Shown: piece after piece, positions 33,184-45,424 of the stretch
Layout: every line of letters starts with the position of its first letter
Numbering within the stretch: the stretch's first letter is position 1
Program-made: the position numbers and the translations under genes
Notes under the pieces: generated by a model
Databases searched by the model: none
What the model was told of the DNA's origin: nothing
What the model saw: only the letters and a program-made list of their open reading frames with translations
Assembly: GCA_021399445.1 (NCBI GenBank)
Contig: JAJTUQ010000005.1
Coordinates: 2,108,001-2,172,000, forward strand
From: Xylogone sp. PMI_703
Lineage: Eukaryota > Ascomycota > Leotiomycetes
DNA length: 64,000 nucleotides
Direction: 5' to 3'

Positions 33184-33894
33184 ATGGCTAAACAAACACT
33201 GGGACGAGCGGATGCTGTTCCGTACAGGCCGTACGACTTCGCGGGCGCGAACAAGGAATTTCAAAAGACTTACAAGCCAAATGAGCAAGATCTCCAACGT
33301 GGATGTCGCTCTCGTACTGCAATCATCACCTGTATCGATGCGAGGTCTACGCCTGAACACTTTTTTGAACTAAAGCAGAACGAAGCATGGTCGATCCGAA
33401 ATGGAGGGGGGAGGACAAATGATCCGGGTATCATCAGATCACTGGCACTTCTTCAGGTCATGACTGATTTGAAGGAAGTTAAAGTGATTCATCATTCGAG
33501 TGAGTACTTGATGTTTTCAAGTTTAAATTTCCTCTGTGCCTTTAAGATAAAGTGGGATTGAGACGAGGCGCTAACGAGCATGTGCTACAAAGATTGCGGA
33601 TCACTTTTTTATACTGACGAGTGGGTACGAGACGTGATCGCCAAGAATGAGCCAAATGGACCAAATGGAGAGTCTGGACCATACGGTGAAGGTGCGGGTG
33701 CGTATGCCGAGACAATGTCCACTCTCCCCTTTCACTTTGTTGACAGTGACGAGAGCGAAAGGGAAAGAATTGAAAAGAGTATTCGAGAGGACGTGCAGTT
33801 CTTACGTGATCACCCACTGATCAAGCCCGCTGTTAGTGTCACAGGCTGGTATTATAATTTGCACAACGGTCGAGTTGAAGAAGTAGCATGCTAG
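33184..33894 (+). CDS. Beta-class carbonic anhydrase
   Basis: Two exons (33184-33499, 33593-33894), about 205 residues. The CIDAR motif supplies zinc ligand Cys50 and the Asp52-Arg54 dyad. IRNGGGRTNDPG follows, and HHSNCG supplies His104 and Cys107. The usual HHTDCG Asp is replaced by Asn, but all zinc ligands are present. The C-terminal half contains YAETMSTLPF, EREDxIREDVQFLRD-type helices and VSVTGWYYNL. The intron has a CTAAC branch and an AAG acceptor. The enzyme interconverts CO2 and bicarbonate. It is the source or sister of the duplicated tail at 11118-11510. It appears intact. Confidence 0.92.
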
Positions 33895-34346
33895 ATTCAA
33901 GAAGAACTTGTGCTTCAACAGAAAATTGTTTTCTAAGATTTGAATCAGTCTTGATAGCTAAACGTGTGAAATATCACTATATTCGAGAAAGCCTGTCCAG
34001 AAGTGGCATTACCGATCGTCATCTATGTTCATTATCTGATCACCTGGACCACTTTCATGCACTTGTAGTAGGCGTTTACACACTGGTCACCTTCGCAGCC
34101 TCAGTTAAACATAGGGATGTGCCCGTACAGTATAATTTCTGGATAACTAGACTACCGAGAACTTCACCAGTGGCTGTAGTTTTGAACTATATCCGGCCTT
34201 AAGTTTCGGAACCGCGTTACAAATACATTTTGTGTCGTGATAGAGCTGTCTAGATTGTGTTGGGGTGTCTTTTCCTCGCTAGATTCTGTTGCATTTACAA
34301 AGTCTGCAAAGTAAGTAATGAGTGAAAATGTACAGTGGAGAGAATA
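33895..34346. other. Intergenic; first 190 bp duplicated at 11336-11510
   Basis: The 3' flank of the carbonic anhydrase matches the flank of the relic at 11 kb (ATTCAAGAAGAACTT, GAATCAGTCT, TATATTCGAGAAA and GTTCATTATCTG are shared). The rest shows no gene. Confidence 0.75.
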
Positions 34347-36647
34347 TTAGGGCCTGTGTGGAGTAATAAGCATACCTACGAGCATGGATGCTAAATCCCA
34401 ATACCTAGCCATGTGTTTGATTGCTTGGAGTAGAATTTGCCGGTCCATATCTAGCTCCTTTATAAGAGAAGTGTTGGATTCTGAGAGATATTCGCGCTTG
34501 GCAATATGGATCGATGCTGGCCCAACGATGGCAACCGCAAGCCATGGTGAACTAAATGGTATGGTGTCAGGGCTCAGCTGCCGGACTACGTTAACAATCT
34601 CACATGAATAGCTTGAACAGGCTTGGAGGCAGTTCTGATAGTTTGCTTGGTAGGAGGGAGCACTGTCAGGATCAGATAGCAGCGATCTATTTGGCTCGAT
34701 GACTGCAATCAACATTGCAGCTAGCGTCGCCGAACTAATTATAATGTTAACAGATGTAATAGAAGGGGTCGGTTAAACTCACGTTTGCAGCAGGACATGA
34801 GTTGAAATAGCCAGACTTTTTCGAGTGCAATCCATCACGTCAGAAGAAGTTAGTGGACGGAGATTAAAGGTTTCCGGCAAACTGAAAAGAAGGCATTTGA
34901 CCGTCGAGATAAACCGTTGAAGGTCTTTGACGGATGTTCGCGCTTTATAAAACTCCAGTGCCCACCTTACATAGCTATGCGCGAGGAGGTACCATGCATA
35001 ATTTGATTGATTTAATGTGCATTCCAGCGTTCTCCAGGCTTCGAGAGGATTACTGGTAGCGATCGCCGCCGATGTCACTGGTGTACGATTGAACCACGCG
35101 TGATCAGTCACTGGGAGTAAGACACGAACACCTTCCATTTGAATCATAAACGGTTGACGGGCAATGGTCGATGCAAATGTGTCTAACTCCCATACTGCCC
35201 ACCACGCCCTACGCTTCTCTTCCTTCAGTACCCATTCGGTCACAGAATCTTCAGAATGAAGATCCACGGATTGAGTGTCAACGTCGATTTCATGGAGTGA
35301 TAAACCATACGCCATTTGACATAATGTGCCAACTCCAATATAACCAATAAAACTTGGGCTAGAAGTGAAAACGTAATAAGTGAAGAGTATACTACCTTGC
35401 AATTTCTTCATAGAAGGCCAACCAGCCGCTGCTCCATTACATGTGAAATTGAATAGTTGGAAAGAGCTCTTGGCAAACCGATCACCTCGATTCTTAACTG
35501 GGCTCGAATCAAGTTCACCAGAACTGGAAAATCGAGCAGATAGGGCAAACATTCCGTTTAATATTAAAGCCGAGGCCTCGTCAATTGGTTCACCGATTGC
35601 TAGTCGTGGTCTCAATTCATCGCGATAACATGATTCAAAGGTAGGTCGATGAAATAAAGGCAAATATACTTGAACTGTGTTAAAATACAGATCAATTCTA
35701 TCACCCGTCAAAAGTGTAAGTAACAGAAATAACCAACTAAGCTAAAACTCACAATTGATCTGCTAGTTCCATTGAACAAGAGATAGAACATAACTCCCGA
35801 AAGTTATCAGATTCGGAGGTAACATCGCCCTTGAGACTTTCTGGTTGTAAGAGCGGAATTCCTTTCAAGTTGTTGAGATCAAAAGAGAATTCAGACACAT
35901 TTTGGCCGGTGAGAATTGTGTGTTCGCGTTGAGCTTGTTCAAACTGACCAGAAGTTAAAAGTTCTGGCACAGAGCTTGATATGTCCTCATTAGAAGAAAA
36001 TGTCCATGAATCAGCAACTGGGCATTCTTCCCAAGGATGGCTCGTTTCGTCGCTGGGCTGAAATGCTACAGGAGTGAGATGACTATGGTGCAGAGCTTCA
36101 CCAATCAGCGGTTCTGGCTGAGAAGGCCGCACTATTTTTGATTGAACTGCACCCAACAACGTTGGTTGCTCTTCTCCTGGTGAGAGACTATGGTGTCTTT
36201 TCAGCTTGTACAAGCTGTCGACATCAATTTGCTCGAGAATGTCGGTCAGTCGTTCTTTGCGTATTGGTTAGCAATTATTTTCATCATCAAGAAAACTAAG
36301 GAATCTAAAAACCTACGGATCTTTTCCGGGTCCAGCATCTGAATAGACTTGTTCTTCAATACCCCTCGAGGTCGCTTTACAACGGGCCTTTTCCGATGAG
36401 TCGGAAATATGCAGCTCAACTCAAATTTTACACAAGAAGAGCAGGCTGGCCTCTTCATATCACCTAAATATAACTTTAAACTTCCTTTTGAGCTACGAAA
36501 TGATTATATAATACCTACATTTTATTTTTTTGCTAGGCACATGTTAGCAACATCATGAGGGTCAAGTGACGGGAGAGCAAACCGATTACAAGTCTCGCAG
36601 GCTCGATTGGAAGATTCATTCTTATCATTCGAGTTATCAGTCATCAT
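34347..36647 (-). CDS. Zn(II)2Cys6 fungal transcription factor with microexon
   Basis: Six exons (36647-36583, 36532-36519, 36463-36317, 36254-35753, 35697-34783, 34734-34347) give about 676 residues. The binuclear cluster ACETCNRKKIKCDMKRPAC joined to SSCVKFELSC fits C-x2-C-x6-C-x6-C-x2-C-x6-C exactly. It is assembled across three exons, including a 14-nt microexon. A linker (PEKIQRLTDILEQID) follows. The fungal_trans domain starts LIDLYFNTVQVYLPLFHRPTF and includes EEKRRAWWAVWELDTFAS. The last few residues are uncertain because a further GTAGGT donor lies near the end. It is a nuclear DNA-binding activator or repressor with unknown targets. Its neighbours are carbonic anhydrase and MDR C. 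Confidence 0.9.
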
Positions 36648-38978
36648 GAAGTTTAGGTGACAATAATGTTGAGAGCGTACGTCAACTTAACAGAGCTGTA
36701 TAGACATATCCCAGAGCATAGTCGCAATATTAAGCAGCTATAAGCTGTGCGGAAACGCAGATCTCGGAGAGATAGAAGTAAGCAATGCGGGGTAAAAACT
36801 CCATGTTGTATTATTAGCTTAAGGTTCATATGGAGGTGTTTTTAACGGCTAAAGTAAATACAGTGTTAGGACTGATTAGATTAGATTAGAATACAGAGGG
36901 TAATTTTAGTCTAATCAAGTCTTAAAAATCTATTATTCAAATCTAGTGATATATTATTCAAGTTATTCTAATATTGTTCGGTCTATAATAATAACGTGGA
37001 CTATCACAGGTCGAATCCGTCCCACTGCTTGATTTTGTGCTTTTATTGAGTGTTAACCCGTGAGGCCGTTTAGCTGTAAACGCAGCGTTCTAGCCCGGCA
37101 AAGCGGCATTTGTCAACTTTGCCAGGTTACCAAGTCTCGGTGTATCTCTGCGTTACACCAGATCTCCGCTCCGTTTTCCATTTCACACATTTGTAAGATT
37201 TCTAAGCAGGAAATACGTGATCTGTAATCTTTACCGAGTTGATCCGCGGATATTAGATGTTAAGTATTATGAAATAATAACAATTATTTTATAAGAAGTT
37301 GTATTGTTATGTTGAATCAAATTAGTTGAGGGTTGGATGTATTATGGTTAGGTGAACAAAGGGCTACAGCAAGAGATATATGAACAGTAGCATCCATAGC
37401 GATGAATAGGCGCTATGTAAGTGGAGGCAATAATGAGAGCAATCGTCTTTTATATCACACGTTTGCTGTGATTCGTGTCTTGCCGTTGTGGTTGACTTAT
37501 TCTCACATACGAGAGATTTGTCACTCGACTATTAAAGAAAATAATATTGTTTAGACGGCTATGATTATACCTTCTTGCTTACGGCTTATGAATCCCAATA
37601 TAGAGGCTGTTTTTATTATACAAGGTCACACGTGTTATTTCTTGAAAGATGTCTCTCTTATGTTGCCTGGCCACTTCTGAATTGCCAGTCCGGACCATTG
37701 TTATCATAGTCTGTTCCCAAGACGCGCGAGACTTAGCATACATACACAGCAAGGCTACAAATGTTAACACTTCAAAAATTTCTCTATAAATACGTGAATA
37801 GCCTGACAACTGAAAATAATCCATTAGCCCTTTAATGAAACATGATGAAGCGCCCCCTATTCCCTCTCACTCCAGTATGCAATCAAATGTGAATAAACCC
37901 CAGCCTTACGAACCTAACGCATAAGATAGGAAGAATATTTCATAATATGTATAATTCCGGTGCGTTTAAACCGTCTGTTTGAGAATATTCAGCCTTGTGG
38001 AGGTATTAACTTAAAGCCTCTTATCTTCGATTATACTAAGCTACTACCTCTGTAGCGCAAATCAAATGAGATTAGTAATAAAGGGGGGATCATCGGAACG
38101 AAAGGCATTAAATGCTTTTAAGTAAAGAGATTAGATCTTGAAAGTGCAGGAAACTAAATGCTTGATTTTCGAATTGACACTGGGTAAGAGATATGAGATC
38201 TTCGGATTTAGGTGAGACATTAAAGCTATAGAAAAACGTGTCGTCGAAGCGGACAGAGGCTCGGGGAGATAGAGGAAATAACTGTAGGGAGACTTCTGAA
38301 TTTGAAGAGCGAATACGGAGCATTGGAGAGAAAGAAAAGAGGGAAGAAAAAATACGAGGAACTGTAGATGAGGATTGATTGCAACCAGGTTTTTGTAATT
38401 GTGCGTAATATATTAGCTGCTGCCCATACCGGCGATTCATTTCTCGACTCTATTCCTGTGATCTTTCTTTGGTTTGTATGTGCGGATAATTAGTCATAGT
38501 TCGGTGATTGGGCATTTCGGCTTTCTATTTCGAATGCCGAAGTTAATGACTATCTGGAAAATCAACTGGAAATACTGGAGACATCTACTGTATACAATGT
38601 GAGATTAATCGTGCTAAATTATCATTTAATAATACTATATGAATTAATACAAATTATTATCATTGATGTTCCGCACAATGATGAAAATGCCAACCAACAC
38701 CAACTATCCAAAAGCGGAAACGCCGAAGTTAGAATATCGGACCAGTCATTGACAATTCTATGAAAAGACGGAATGACATGCTATAGCAGCATGCACTTTT
38801 ATCGACTATATAAAGATTGGTTGCCTAAAGTTTCTGAGTTATAAATAACAATTCTGCAGCAATTAATCTCGCTCTATCTTTCAGATAGCATATATTCAAC
38901 TTTCAAACCACTCTTAAGTTTATGTCAGTTTGGAACTAATTCTTTTACTACTACATAACTGTTTTTCAAAACAACATA
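36648..38978. other. Long intergenic region, no gene seen
   Basis: 2.3 kb with AT-rich stretches (TTAGATTAGATTAGA near 36885). Minus-strand frames at 37579-37824 and 38108-38440 have no domain or signal, and I leave them as unsupported. Confidence 0.45.
38807..38814 (+). promoter_or_regulatory. TATA box upstream of MDR C
   Basis: TATATAAA lies about 165 bp before the ATG at 38979, in a region otherwise without repeats. Position and sequence fit a TATA element; this is inferred. Confidence 0.5.
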
Positions 38979-40147
38979 ATGGCGCCTTCTACAATGCAAC
39001 AGTGGTCTATAGATGCTCCAGAAAGTGATTTCAGCGGGATGAGATATATGAATGTTCCAGTTCCAAAAGTTGGCGACGATGAAGTATTGATCAAGTTTAA
39101 GGCTGCATCGATCAACTTCCGTGACCTAGCCATTGCAAAAGTAGGAAGTGCTACTCGTCGAAATTACTTCAATCCCACTCTGATTTTTGAATAGGGCACT
39201 TTTCCATTTGCGCACAAGTATCCGATAGTCCCAGTATCGGACGGAGCTGGTGAAGTGGTGGATGTTGGCAAAAGGGTTATTGAATTTAAGAAAGGTGATA
39301 TGGTTCTAACATTATTCAACCAGGGCCACCAATCTGGAGATATTGATCCTGAAGCGTCATCTACAGGCGTTTGGGGGACCATTGATGGGGTGTTGCGAGA
39401 ATATGGAGTCTTTAAGGAGTCAGGTCTAGTCAAAGCTCCTTCAAATCTGAATGCGGTCGAGGCCAGTACTCTTCCATGTGCTGCTCTTACAAGTTGGAAT
39501 GCTCTTTATGGCCTTAAACCTCTCCAACCAGGTCAGACAGTTTTGGTCCAAGGAACTGGTGGTGTTAGTATCTTTGGATTGCAGGTACGTGTCCTTAGAA
39601 ATTACCAATATGCATTGCTCTCTCCGCTGATTGGTTTGGGTGCGATTAGTTTGCAAAGGCTGCTGGTGCTACTGTGATTGCTACCACTTCTTCGGCAGAG
39701 AAGATGGAAAAACTAAAGAAATTGGGAGCAGACCATGTGGTTCATTACAAAACTAACCCTGACTGGGGCGATGCTGTCAGACAGCTTACGACTAATCAGC
39801 GAGGGGTCGATTATATTTTGGAAGTTGGTGGACCTGGCGCCTTTGAACAGAGCTTGAAGTGTATCAAAATGGACGGAACAATAAACGTTATTGGCTTCCT
39901 AGGATCAAGCAAGAAACCTCAACCGGGACTGATAGAAGCTCTCAGCCATATATGTATTATTCGGGGTCTTTATGTTGGAAGTAAGGCCATGTTTAAAGAC
40001 ATGATTCGTTCCATCGAAACGTATGATCTTCACCCGGTTGTAGCGGATGAAATTTTCAAGCTTGAACAGGCCAAAGAAGCTTATGAGTACATGGTCAGTT
40101 ACAATTCTTTAACTCATGCTGGTTACTTTCTTAATGATTGGCACTGA
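38979..40147 (+). CDS. Zincless MDR alcohol dehydrogenase/quinone reductase C
   Basis: Three exons (38979-39140, 39195-39584, 39650-40147), about 349 residues. Blocks: PKVGDDEVLIKFKAASINFRD, YPIVPVSDGAGEVVDVG, EASTLPCAALTSWNALYGL, GQTVLVQGTGGVSIFGLQFAK (cofactor fold), GVDYILEVGGPGAFEQSL, and AKEAYEYMVS near the end. It belongs to a different MDR subfamily from copies A and B. All splice junctions are phase-consistent and there is no lesion. It is transcribed convergently with the Zn2Cys6 gene at 40354-42878. Confidence 0.92.
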
Positions 40148-40353
40148 CATTCTCCTATATAAAAGCATGGTCAAACACACTTTGGCAAAGTCGTTATTAA
40201 AATTGACTGACTTATGTTACAATAAATTCCAAGAATAAAGAATTAGATTAGAGAAGCGAATATACCGCTAAGTTGTGCAATCTGATTATTATTGGATAAT
40301 TGGGTTAGTTTACAATGACTAGTTCAATATATACAAACTTTCGGTTCCTAAAA

Positions 40354-42878
40354 CTAGACTAAAGAGGGAAATGCAATATCAAAGGCACATTGAAGCTCAT
40401 CGACCATAGTATCAATTGCTTCAAAGGCAACACGACAGTTTTCTAACACTTTAATCATGATGGCAAGGCCATTCCGCAGTTCCTCGATCAATCTTTCCGC
40501 ATCTTGAACTTGTGTCTCCGATTCTGGATGACTGAATAAATAGGAATGCTCCTGTAATTGACTGGATAATATTAAGCCTTTAACTTTGTAAATTATCATC
40601 AGCATTACGTAGCAGCTCTGTATTGCGCAACATGAGAAAAACGGCAGTGCTCCGTAAAACTGAAACCGAGAGCTATAGCTATCCCCTCCGCTCATACCAC
40701 AATCCGTCTCCGGCTTCGGTAATTGGCGGCACACTCGAACCGTAACCAGTGCAGATTTTAGACATATGATAGTGGAATCATGAATTTCAAACGGGAAATC
40801 TGTATCCTCAGAGCTCTTGGATCGCAGCTGATATTTAGTCGTAGCAGATACTGTCCGTACATTGACAGGAGTCACAGAGTCGGTACTATGATCCACGCTG
40901 GCCCACAAGGGACTAGGATTCACAGCGGTCAGGTCGCAATACTTTGAAAAGAAAAATGGAATATCGGAAAATGCTCCAATGCGATGTAACTTTATCCAAG
41001 AGCTAACGAAATCAATATCTATATTTAGTAAGATAATCGGAGGTCAATATTTACCTATGTATTGAGAAACGAGCCACCATCCAGAGGACTTTGACAACTC
41101 TTATTTCGGGGACTCCTTGTCTTGCTTGCTTAATTTCAGAATCGGAATTAAGTACGTAAGACCGGACTTTAGAATCCAAATCCCTCAACCTGTGCTGTAG
41201 AGAGGGTGATAGGGATGAGGACTTCGATAGTTGTTGAGAAACATCTCTCAATAAAATAGAGCTCTCATATAGAACTTCTAGCGCTTTTGAAAGTAGTGGC
41301 CATGGCTTCTTATTGTTAGCAAAGCTCGTGATGAAGTATCAAACATTATACTGGTACCTCTGGAGATACTTGGAAGCTTGGAAATGGTGTCTCAATACGT
41401 GGGTCATCTATCGATATAATTGGCGGCTATTTTACAAGCTGGTGAGTATGTCTTTCAATATGTATGAATAGCGGTAGTTTGAAGGTCTTACTACAAAATT
41501 TACAATAGAAGACTGATAATTCATAAATACCTAGGGACAGAGTTAGATAAGAAGAAGTCATATAAGCGTGTGAGAATGCGGGCAAACTCGCCGCCATCCA
41601 CCAAGCCCGGTTACAAGTCTCAGCAAAGTCCGATCCTGTTTGATCGTGATGATGTAAACCTAGGTCTATTGCTATCGTCATGGCATAGTTCGCACGTGTT
41701 CGCATCTTCGATAGATTTCCTCGCTGGCAGAATTCATACATACTCAAAACAAGAAGGGCAAGTATATTTTCAAGCACCAATGGGATTTTAGCGTGAAATT
41801 GTCGGCGTGAAACAGCAGGACTAAAATCTTGAAATTGCGTTGATGTAATTGATGACTGTGTTAAGCAGCCTATGTCATCTTCAATCTTTTGCAAAGCGGA
41901 TGATGAATATATCTGAGCGAATATCCTACGGGCTTCAATAGATCTCTCCAAATTGGGTCTTCTGTCGTTCGGATGTGGAATTAGTGTAAACATTGCTAAT
42001 AATGCCTGGCTGAGAGGGGATGTTGCAGAAAATGGCAAGTCCGAAACAGACAATTGTGTGAGCCCTGTTCGATTTGTATGGAATTCCATCGGTTGGTCAT
42101 TGTACAACACACTGGTTGGAGGTGGCAAGATCGGAAAATATGGATGAATGAAGATGTAATACGCATTCAAACTAATGCAAAGCAATTTCAAATAATAAGT
42201 AGATAATCTCGGAACTGTTCTGTGTATTATATCTCAATATACTTACATATCTGCCTCGCTATTATACGCTCGAATCAGATGGACTCTTTCGTCATGAGCA
42301 TCCGATCCGGCAACTACTGTGTCTTCTAGATCATAACGATGAGTCTCGAGAGCTATATCTTCATTGATATATGAATACATTCTTGTTAACAAATCTAAAT
42401 TTCGTAAGTTGTTCCATGGGTCTTCGAGGTTATAAATGTTCTCAAGTGGACCGTCGACTGTGAAATGCATTAGTATTACCACAGAGATACTTGTAATGTT
42501 GCTTAACTGATCCAGACACACATGTGGCATTTGGGCTAGTGATTTGAGGAGCCTGTTTTTCTTGGGCTGAAGGATTCCGCCTCTTCGAACTCTTCATTGA
42601 GCCTCCACGTCGACTTGGCCGGTAGAGACATTCTCTTCCTTTGTTAGAGCACTGGAAGAGTAATTAGACGGTGATGTCTAATTGCAAAGTTATGACAAAA
42701 CTTACTATTCGGCATGGACTCTTCCCATCGCAACGGGTTTTCGTTGATCGACTTTCCGGGATTAGCAACTGGAGTAAAGAAAAGAAAAAGAAAGGTTTAG
42801 GCATAGTTACCAGGCTAAGCATGCCGATTTGACTGGGGGCTGTCGCAGTTTTCCATTCACCAGTGCAGATGCGATCAT
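40354..42878 (-). CDS. Zn(II)2Cys6 fungal transcription factor (second complete cluster)
   Basis: The cluster is spread over three exons (42878-42811, 42751-42706, from 42651). It reads ACLACRSTKTRCDGKSPC followed by RICSNKGRECLYRPSRRGG, a perfect C-x2-C-x6-C-x5-C-x2-C-x6-C. Downstream exons (about 42457-42247 and from 42171) contain YYIFIHPYFPILPPP and NRAWWMA. Then follow PPIISIDDPRIETPFPSF, a WPLLSKALEVLYES block and a long C-terminus with RIGAFSDIPFF, stopping at 40354. The junction between RAWWMAAS and PPIIS (near 41400-41550) does not join cleanly with canonical sites, so a frameshift or an unusual intron is possible there. Its neighbours are MDR C and the carotenoid oxygenase. Confidence 0.82.
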
Positions 42879-43571
42879 ACTCACGTAAGAATTTATGCGC
42901 AGTTTCCTATTTTTTCTTTCTCTTGTACCAAAATTCTAGATTACTCATAAAAATCTAGCAGGCCGGGGATTCACGCATGGTAACCCCTCGCTTAAACTGA
43001 TAATGACTAGCCGGCCTTGATTAGATGATCAGCTTACTCAACTGGTGGTATTCTAACTATAGTTATATGGAATATTGACGAGGTGTATAATGGACCATTC
43101 ACAAGCTTAATCTTAGAATGTTTGCGGTCATTACAACTCCGTACAGTAAGCTGGGTTGTACGCCACTCTCGCACCTGATAACCGAGAGTGGTCAATAAGT
43201 ATTCCAGCTGTAACTCCTAATTACTTATCCTTGCAAAAAGTACCGTACCCTTTGGATTGTTCTTACACGAACTTATTGCTGACGCTTTCATTACTTGGGC
43301 TGATACTCCATTTGCTTGAATCAAACGCACTTCTACAACCCCCATCTCTGTTGGTTGGTTGGTTACATCGTATATGGAATATTTCCTAAGATCTTACTTG
43401 AAGAACACCGGTGGTGCAGCTTCAGCCTGTCCTAGGGTCACGCTTAATACCCGTAGTAGCGTTCATCCCAGAAATGAGTGCTGATTAGAGATTAATAAAT
43501 AGCCTTACTTCTGGAACTGCTTGTTCCATGCCTTAAGTTTTCTTCGAACAGTAGATACAAGCAAGCCGATC
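42879..43571. other. Divergent intergenic region
   Basis: Shared upstream region of the Zn2Cys6 gene and the carotenoid oxygenase. A near-palindrome CTCGCACCTGATAACCGAGAG lies near 43168. No gene seen. Confidence 0.45.
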
Positions 43572-45424
43572 ATGTCACACGAGAGCGCAGAGCATTTTCA
43601 GGGATAGCCTAATACGGTCGGGGCAAGTTCTCTTTCTAGAAGACAGGAACATTTTCAGCTGACTTGCATCAGTTCAATGCCACAGTTGAACAGCAGGAGC
43701 CTATTGAACTTGAAGTTCAGGGTCAGATTCCCGCCATTGCTGCAGGGACTTTATTTCGCGCCGGTCCCGGAAATCATCAAATAAAGGGTACACCAAAGGG
43801 CGACGTGAGCTGTGATCATTGGTTTGATGGGTTCTCCCACGTTTACCGATTTCAACTTGTCGCTCAACCCGATGGGTCGTGTAAGGTGATTTATAATTCA
43901 CGGCGACAAGTCGATGCTCTCATTGAGAAGATAAAAAAGTCTGGGATATGGGCCTATCGAACTTTTGCCCAGAAGCGAGACCCATGCGAAGTTATTTTCC
44001 AGAAACTTAAGACTGGTTTTGTACCAAGTAATATTATTTCCTCGGAGGCTAATGTGTCTGTTACAATTGCTACCAACGTTCCGGGGTTCCAGGGCCAGGA
44101 GAACGTGGCCGATAGAGAAAGAGCAAATTCAGGGTTTTATAATCTCATGACATTCACTGACAACATGCTTATCAAGGCTCTTGATCCAGAAACTTTAGAG
44201 CCGATAGGCGTTACCGATCAGGCTGCACTAAATCCTGAACTTGATGGCCCATTGAGCGCAGCGCATGCCCAGTTCGACAGCGAAACCGGAGACATGTATA
44301 ACTTTAATTTGAAATTCGGACGTGAATGTATTTACCGTATCTTTCGAACATCCAGAACGACTGGAGAAACAGAGATCTTGGCTACTATTCAGGGTACGGA
44401 CATTAAACCCGCATATATACACTCGACTTTCCTGACAAGAGACTTCTTCATCCTTGCCATTTGGTCCTCTCATTTTGCGGCTGGAGGTTCAAAGATCTTA
44501 GAAGAGGGAAATTTGCTGGATGCATTTGTCGAGTTCGACACGGATGCAGAGACTGTTTGGGTAGTAGTTGATCGAAGGCATGGCCGTGGTGTTGTAGCCA
44601 AATTCAATGGCCCTGCGAAGTTTTGCTTCCATTCGGTTAATGCGTGGCAGGAGGAGGAGCTCGATGGCAAGATCAATATCTTCTGCGACCTGATCCAATA
44701 CTCCAATATCGAAGTTATCCGACGGTTCTACTATGGCAACATACTATCCACGGGCTCAGGGGCTGCCTCGTTTGCTGGAAATTGTCGCGATGACGTTAGG
44801 CCCAGTCTAGCTCGTTATTTGCTGAGGGATATTCCCGCCAACGGGGTTCCAGAGCCTAAGGACATACCTGTGTCAAAGGCAGAAGTCGTTCTTAACATAG
44901 ATGGACCACTTGTAGGCGAGCTACCAACTATCAACCCTATATATGCCATGAAAAAGAACCGCTTCGTTTACTCTGTTGTCGACCAGGGGCACTCTTCCTG
45001 GGTAGACGCCATTGCAAAAACAGATTTACAAACGCAGAAATCAGTGATTTGGGAGACGCCTCATCACACACCTGGGGAGCCAATTTTTGTTCCTCATTTG
45101 AATGGTACACATGAAGACGATGGTGTCGCATAAGTTACGGTTGTATATAGTAATAATTGTGTGATCTGTGTGTATTGGGAGGTGTACGAATGGGAGTTCT
45201 ATATATACAGTAAGATAAGGGGTTCGGTGATTGCCGGCGCCACAGCACGGCCACCATATTATGCAACAGATGGTGTTCTACTCACAGTAATGTTAGATGG
45301 GAAGGAAGGGACGAGCTATCTTCTATGCCTTGACGCAAGAGATATGACTGAGTTGGGGAGAGCGGAAGTGCCATTTGCGGTGGGGATGGGGTTTCATGGC
45401 TGCCATGTCGCATCATCCATCTAA
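43572..45424 (+). pseudogene. Carotenoid cleavage oxygenase with early TAG
   Basis: Exons 43572-43622, 43673-45122 and 45270-45424 would encode about 551 residues. Exon 1 reads MSHESAEHFQG-stop-PNTVG. TAG at 43605-43607 stands where the family has Trp (TGG). Intron 1 is of the GC-AG type (GCAAGT donor, CTGAC branch). The seven-bladed-propeller enzyme shows its His ligands in DHWFDGFSHVYRF, SAAHAQFDSETG, KPAYIHSTFL and, in exon 3, GFHGCHV. The rest of the prot is complete, so either translation starts at a later site or the gene is recently dead. Such iron(II) oxygenases cleave carotenoid or stilbenoid double bonds. Exon 3 carries the last His and depends on removal of 45123-45269. Confidence 0.88.
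45123..45269 (+). mobile_element. Intron-like insertion flanked by 8-bp direct repeats
   Basis: GATGGTGT occurs at 45119-45126 and again at 45269-45276. Deleting one copy with the sequence between them gives EDDGVLLTV, the uninterrupted family sequence. The inserted DNA starts TGTCGCATAAG and ends (reverse complement) TGTTGCATAAT, which are short terminal inverted repeats. It also offers a GTGTCG donor and a CAACAG acceptor, so splicing would restore the frame with one extra Asp. This looks like a MITE or introner-type insertion acting as an intron. Confidence 0.6.

Noticed and set aside
14893..45000. Repeat-induced point mutation as cause of all stops
   Set aside because: Only the TGG-to-TAG change fits the CpA-to-TpA pattern. 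The others are a CpG-context change, a CpC-context change and a one-base deletion, and the surrounding genes are not mutated broadly.
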